From contig JAXHNI010000007.1 of assembly GCA_034520625.1 (NCBI GenBank), positions 124,001-188,000 on the forward strand: a DNA stretch of 64,000 nucleotides, read 5' to 3'. This document shows, one piece after another, positions 63,820-64,000 of this stretch. The DNA comes from JAANXG01 sp034520625 (lineage in GTDB: Bacteria > Pseudomonadota > Gammaproteobacteria > Arenicellales > JAANXG01). The notes under the pieces are model-generated. The model was not told where the DNA came from, searched no databases, and saw only the letters and a list, made by a program, of their open reading frames with translations. Within the stretch, counting starts at the first letter, position 1. The number at the start of each line of letters is the position of its first letter. The position numbers were made by a program, and so were the translations under genes.

Positions 63820-64000
63820 CTAGCGCCGGGTTTTGACGGAAGTGCCGAGAGACTGGAGATACGCCACCATGGCGTCGAGCTCGGTCTTGCCTTCCAGGGA
63901 TTCGTAGGCGTCCTCGATTTGTTCATCCGTATACGGATGACCCAGCGTCCGCAGGACACGCAGCTTGGTCTCGATGTCGTCCCGGTCCACGGGCCGGTCC
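63820..64000 (-). CDS. ccoO: Cytochrome c oxidase cbb3-type subunit CcoO, C-terminal part
   Basis: Only the last 59 codons are in the window: DRPVDRDDIETKLRVLRTLG, a GHPYTDEQIEDA segment, and LDAMVAYLQSLGT near the end, which matches the C-terminus of CcoO, the monohaem cytochrome c subunit of cbb3 oxidase. TAG stop at 63822-63820. The gene runs off the right edge; ccoN is expected beyond it. Confidence 0.92.
   Translation of the reverse strand, partial: DRPVDRDDIETKLRVLRTLGHPYTDEQIEDAYESLEGKTELDAMVAYLQSLGTSVKTRR

Overview
This is a GC-rich chromosomal window from a proteobacterium, most likely a gammaproteobacterium. The evidence is a single long PurL (about 1300 residues), the dapA-purC neighbourhood, an FNR with the E. 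coli-type cysteine pattern, a cbb3 oxidase cluster of the ccoOQP-G-H-SafE / ccoI-ccoS type, and ThyA and FolA together. A halophilic or sulfur-oxidising lineage near Ectothiorhodospiraceae/Chromatiales is possible, but that is a guess. I see no rRNA, tRNA, CRISPR array, prophage or transposase gene.

Layout. 0-11 kb is mixed housekeeping: a YqeC-like protein, a sigma-54 activator whose receiver lacks the phospho-acceptor Asp, an alpha/beta hydrolase, a thiolase, an exported SlyD-like FKBP, CbpM/CbpA and a phytanoyl-CoA dioxygenase-like protein. 8.2-11.8 kb holds a small membrane protein, a cNMP/CBS/DUF294 signalling protein and a DEDDh exonuclease. 11.9-17.9 kb is a five-gene minus-strand block: AlgJ-like SGNH protein, AlgI-like MBOAT acyltransferase, sulfotransferase, EEP-family hydrolase and cardiolipin-synthase-like PLD enzyme. 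18.1-21.7 kb has a lone Tat-exported substrate-binding protein with its own promoter and terminator, then an iron/cobalamin-type ABC permease and ATPase.

22-35 kb looks like one catabolic island for a methylated amine. It has two paralogous pairs of FAD/GcvT-type (dimethylglycine/sarcosine dehydrogenase-like) oxidoreductase plus choline-kinase-like phosphotransferase. They lie tail to tail, and one pair ends a glycine-betaine-type ABC operon whose permease is a tandem fusion. A DeoR regulator and an inositol-monophosphatase-like phosphatase are transcribed divergently. Kinases, a phosphatase and a DeoR regulator together suggest a phosphorylated intermediate.

35-46 kb is housekeeping: an Atm1-type ABC exporter, folA, thyA, a DUF6524-like membrane protein, purL, purC, dapA and a fatty-acid desaturase. 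46-64 kb is a microoxic block: fnr, ccoI-ccoS, a haem-PAS FixL with FixJ and a stand-alone receiver, a second CBS/DUF294 protein and a second DEDDh exonuclease, pdxH, hemN behind an FNR-type box, a hemerythrin, and safE-ccoH-ccoG-ccoP-ccoQ-ccoO (ccoO is cut by the window end).

Intergenic DNA is rich in small repeats. Family B is a MITE-like repeat with ends resembling GTGTACCCCGCCACAAATAT, found at about eight places. Family A is a 106-bp double-armed palindrome nested in three B copies, and its 54-bp core is inverted in one of them. Family D is a short REP-like motif beside B ends near both margins. Family C is a GTAGGTCGGGCG-type REP triplet. Family E is a hairpin-dense element present twice.
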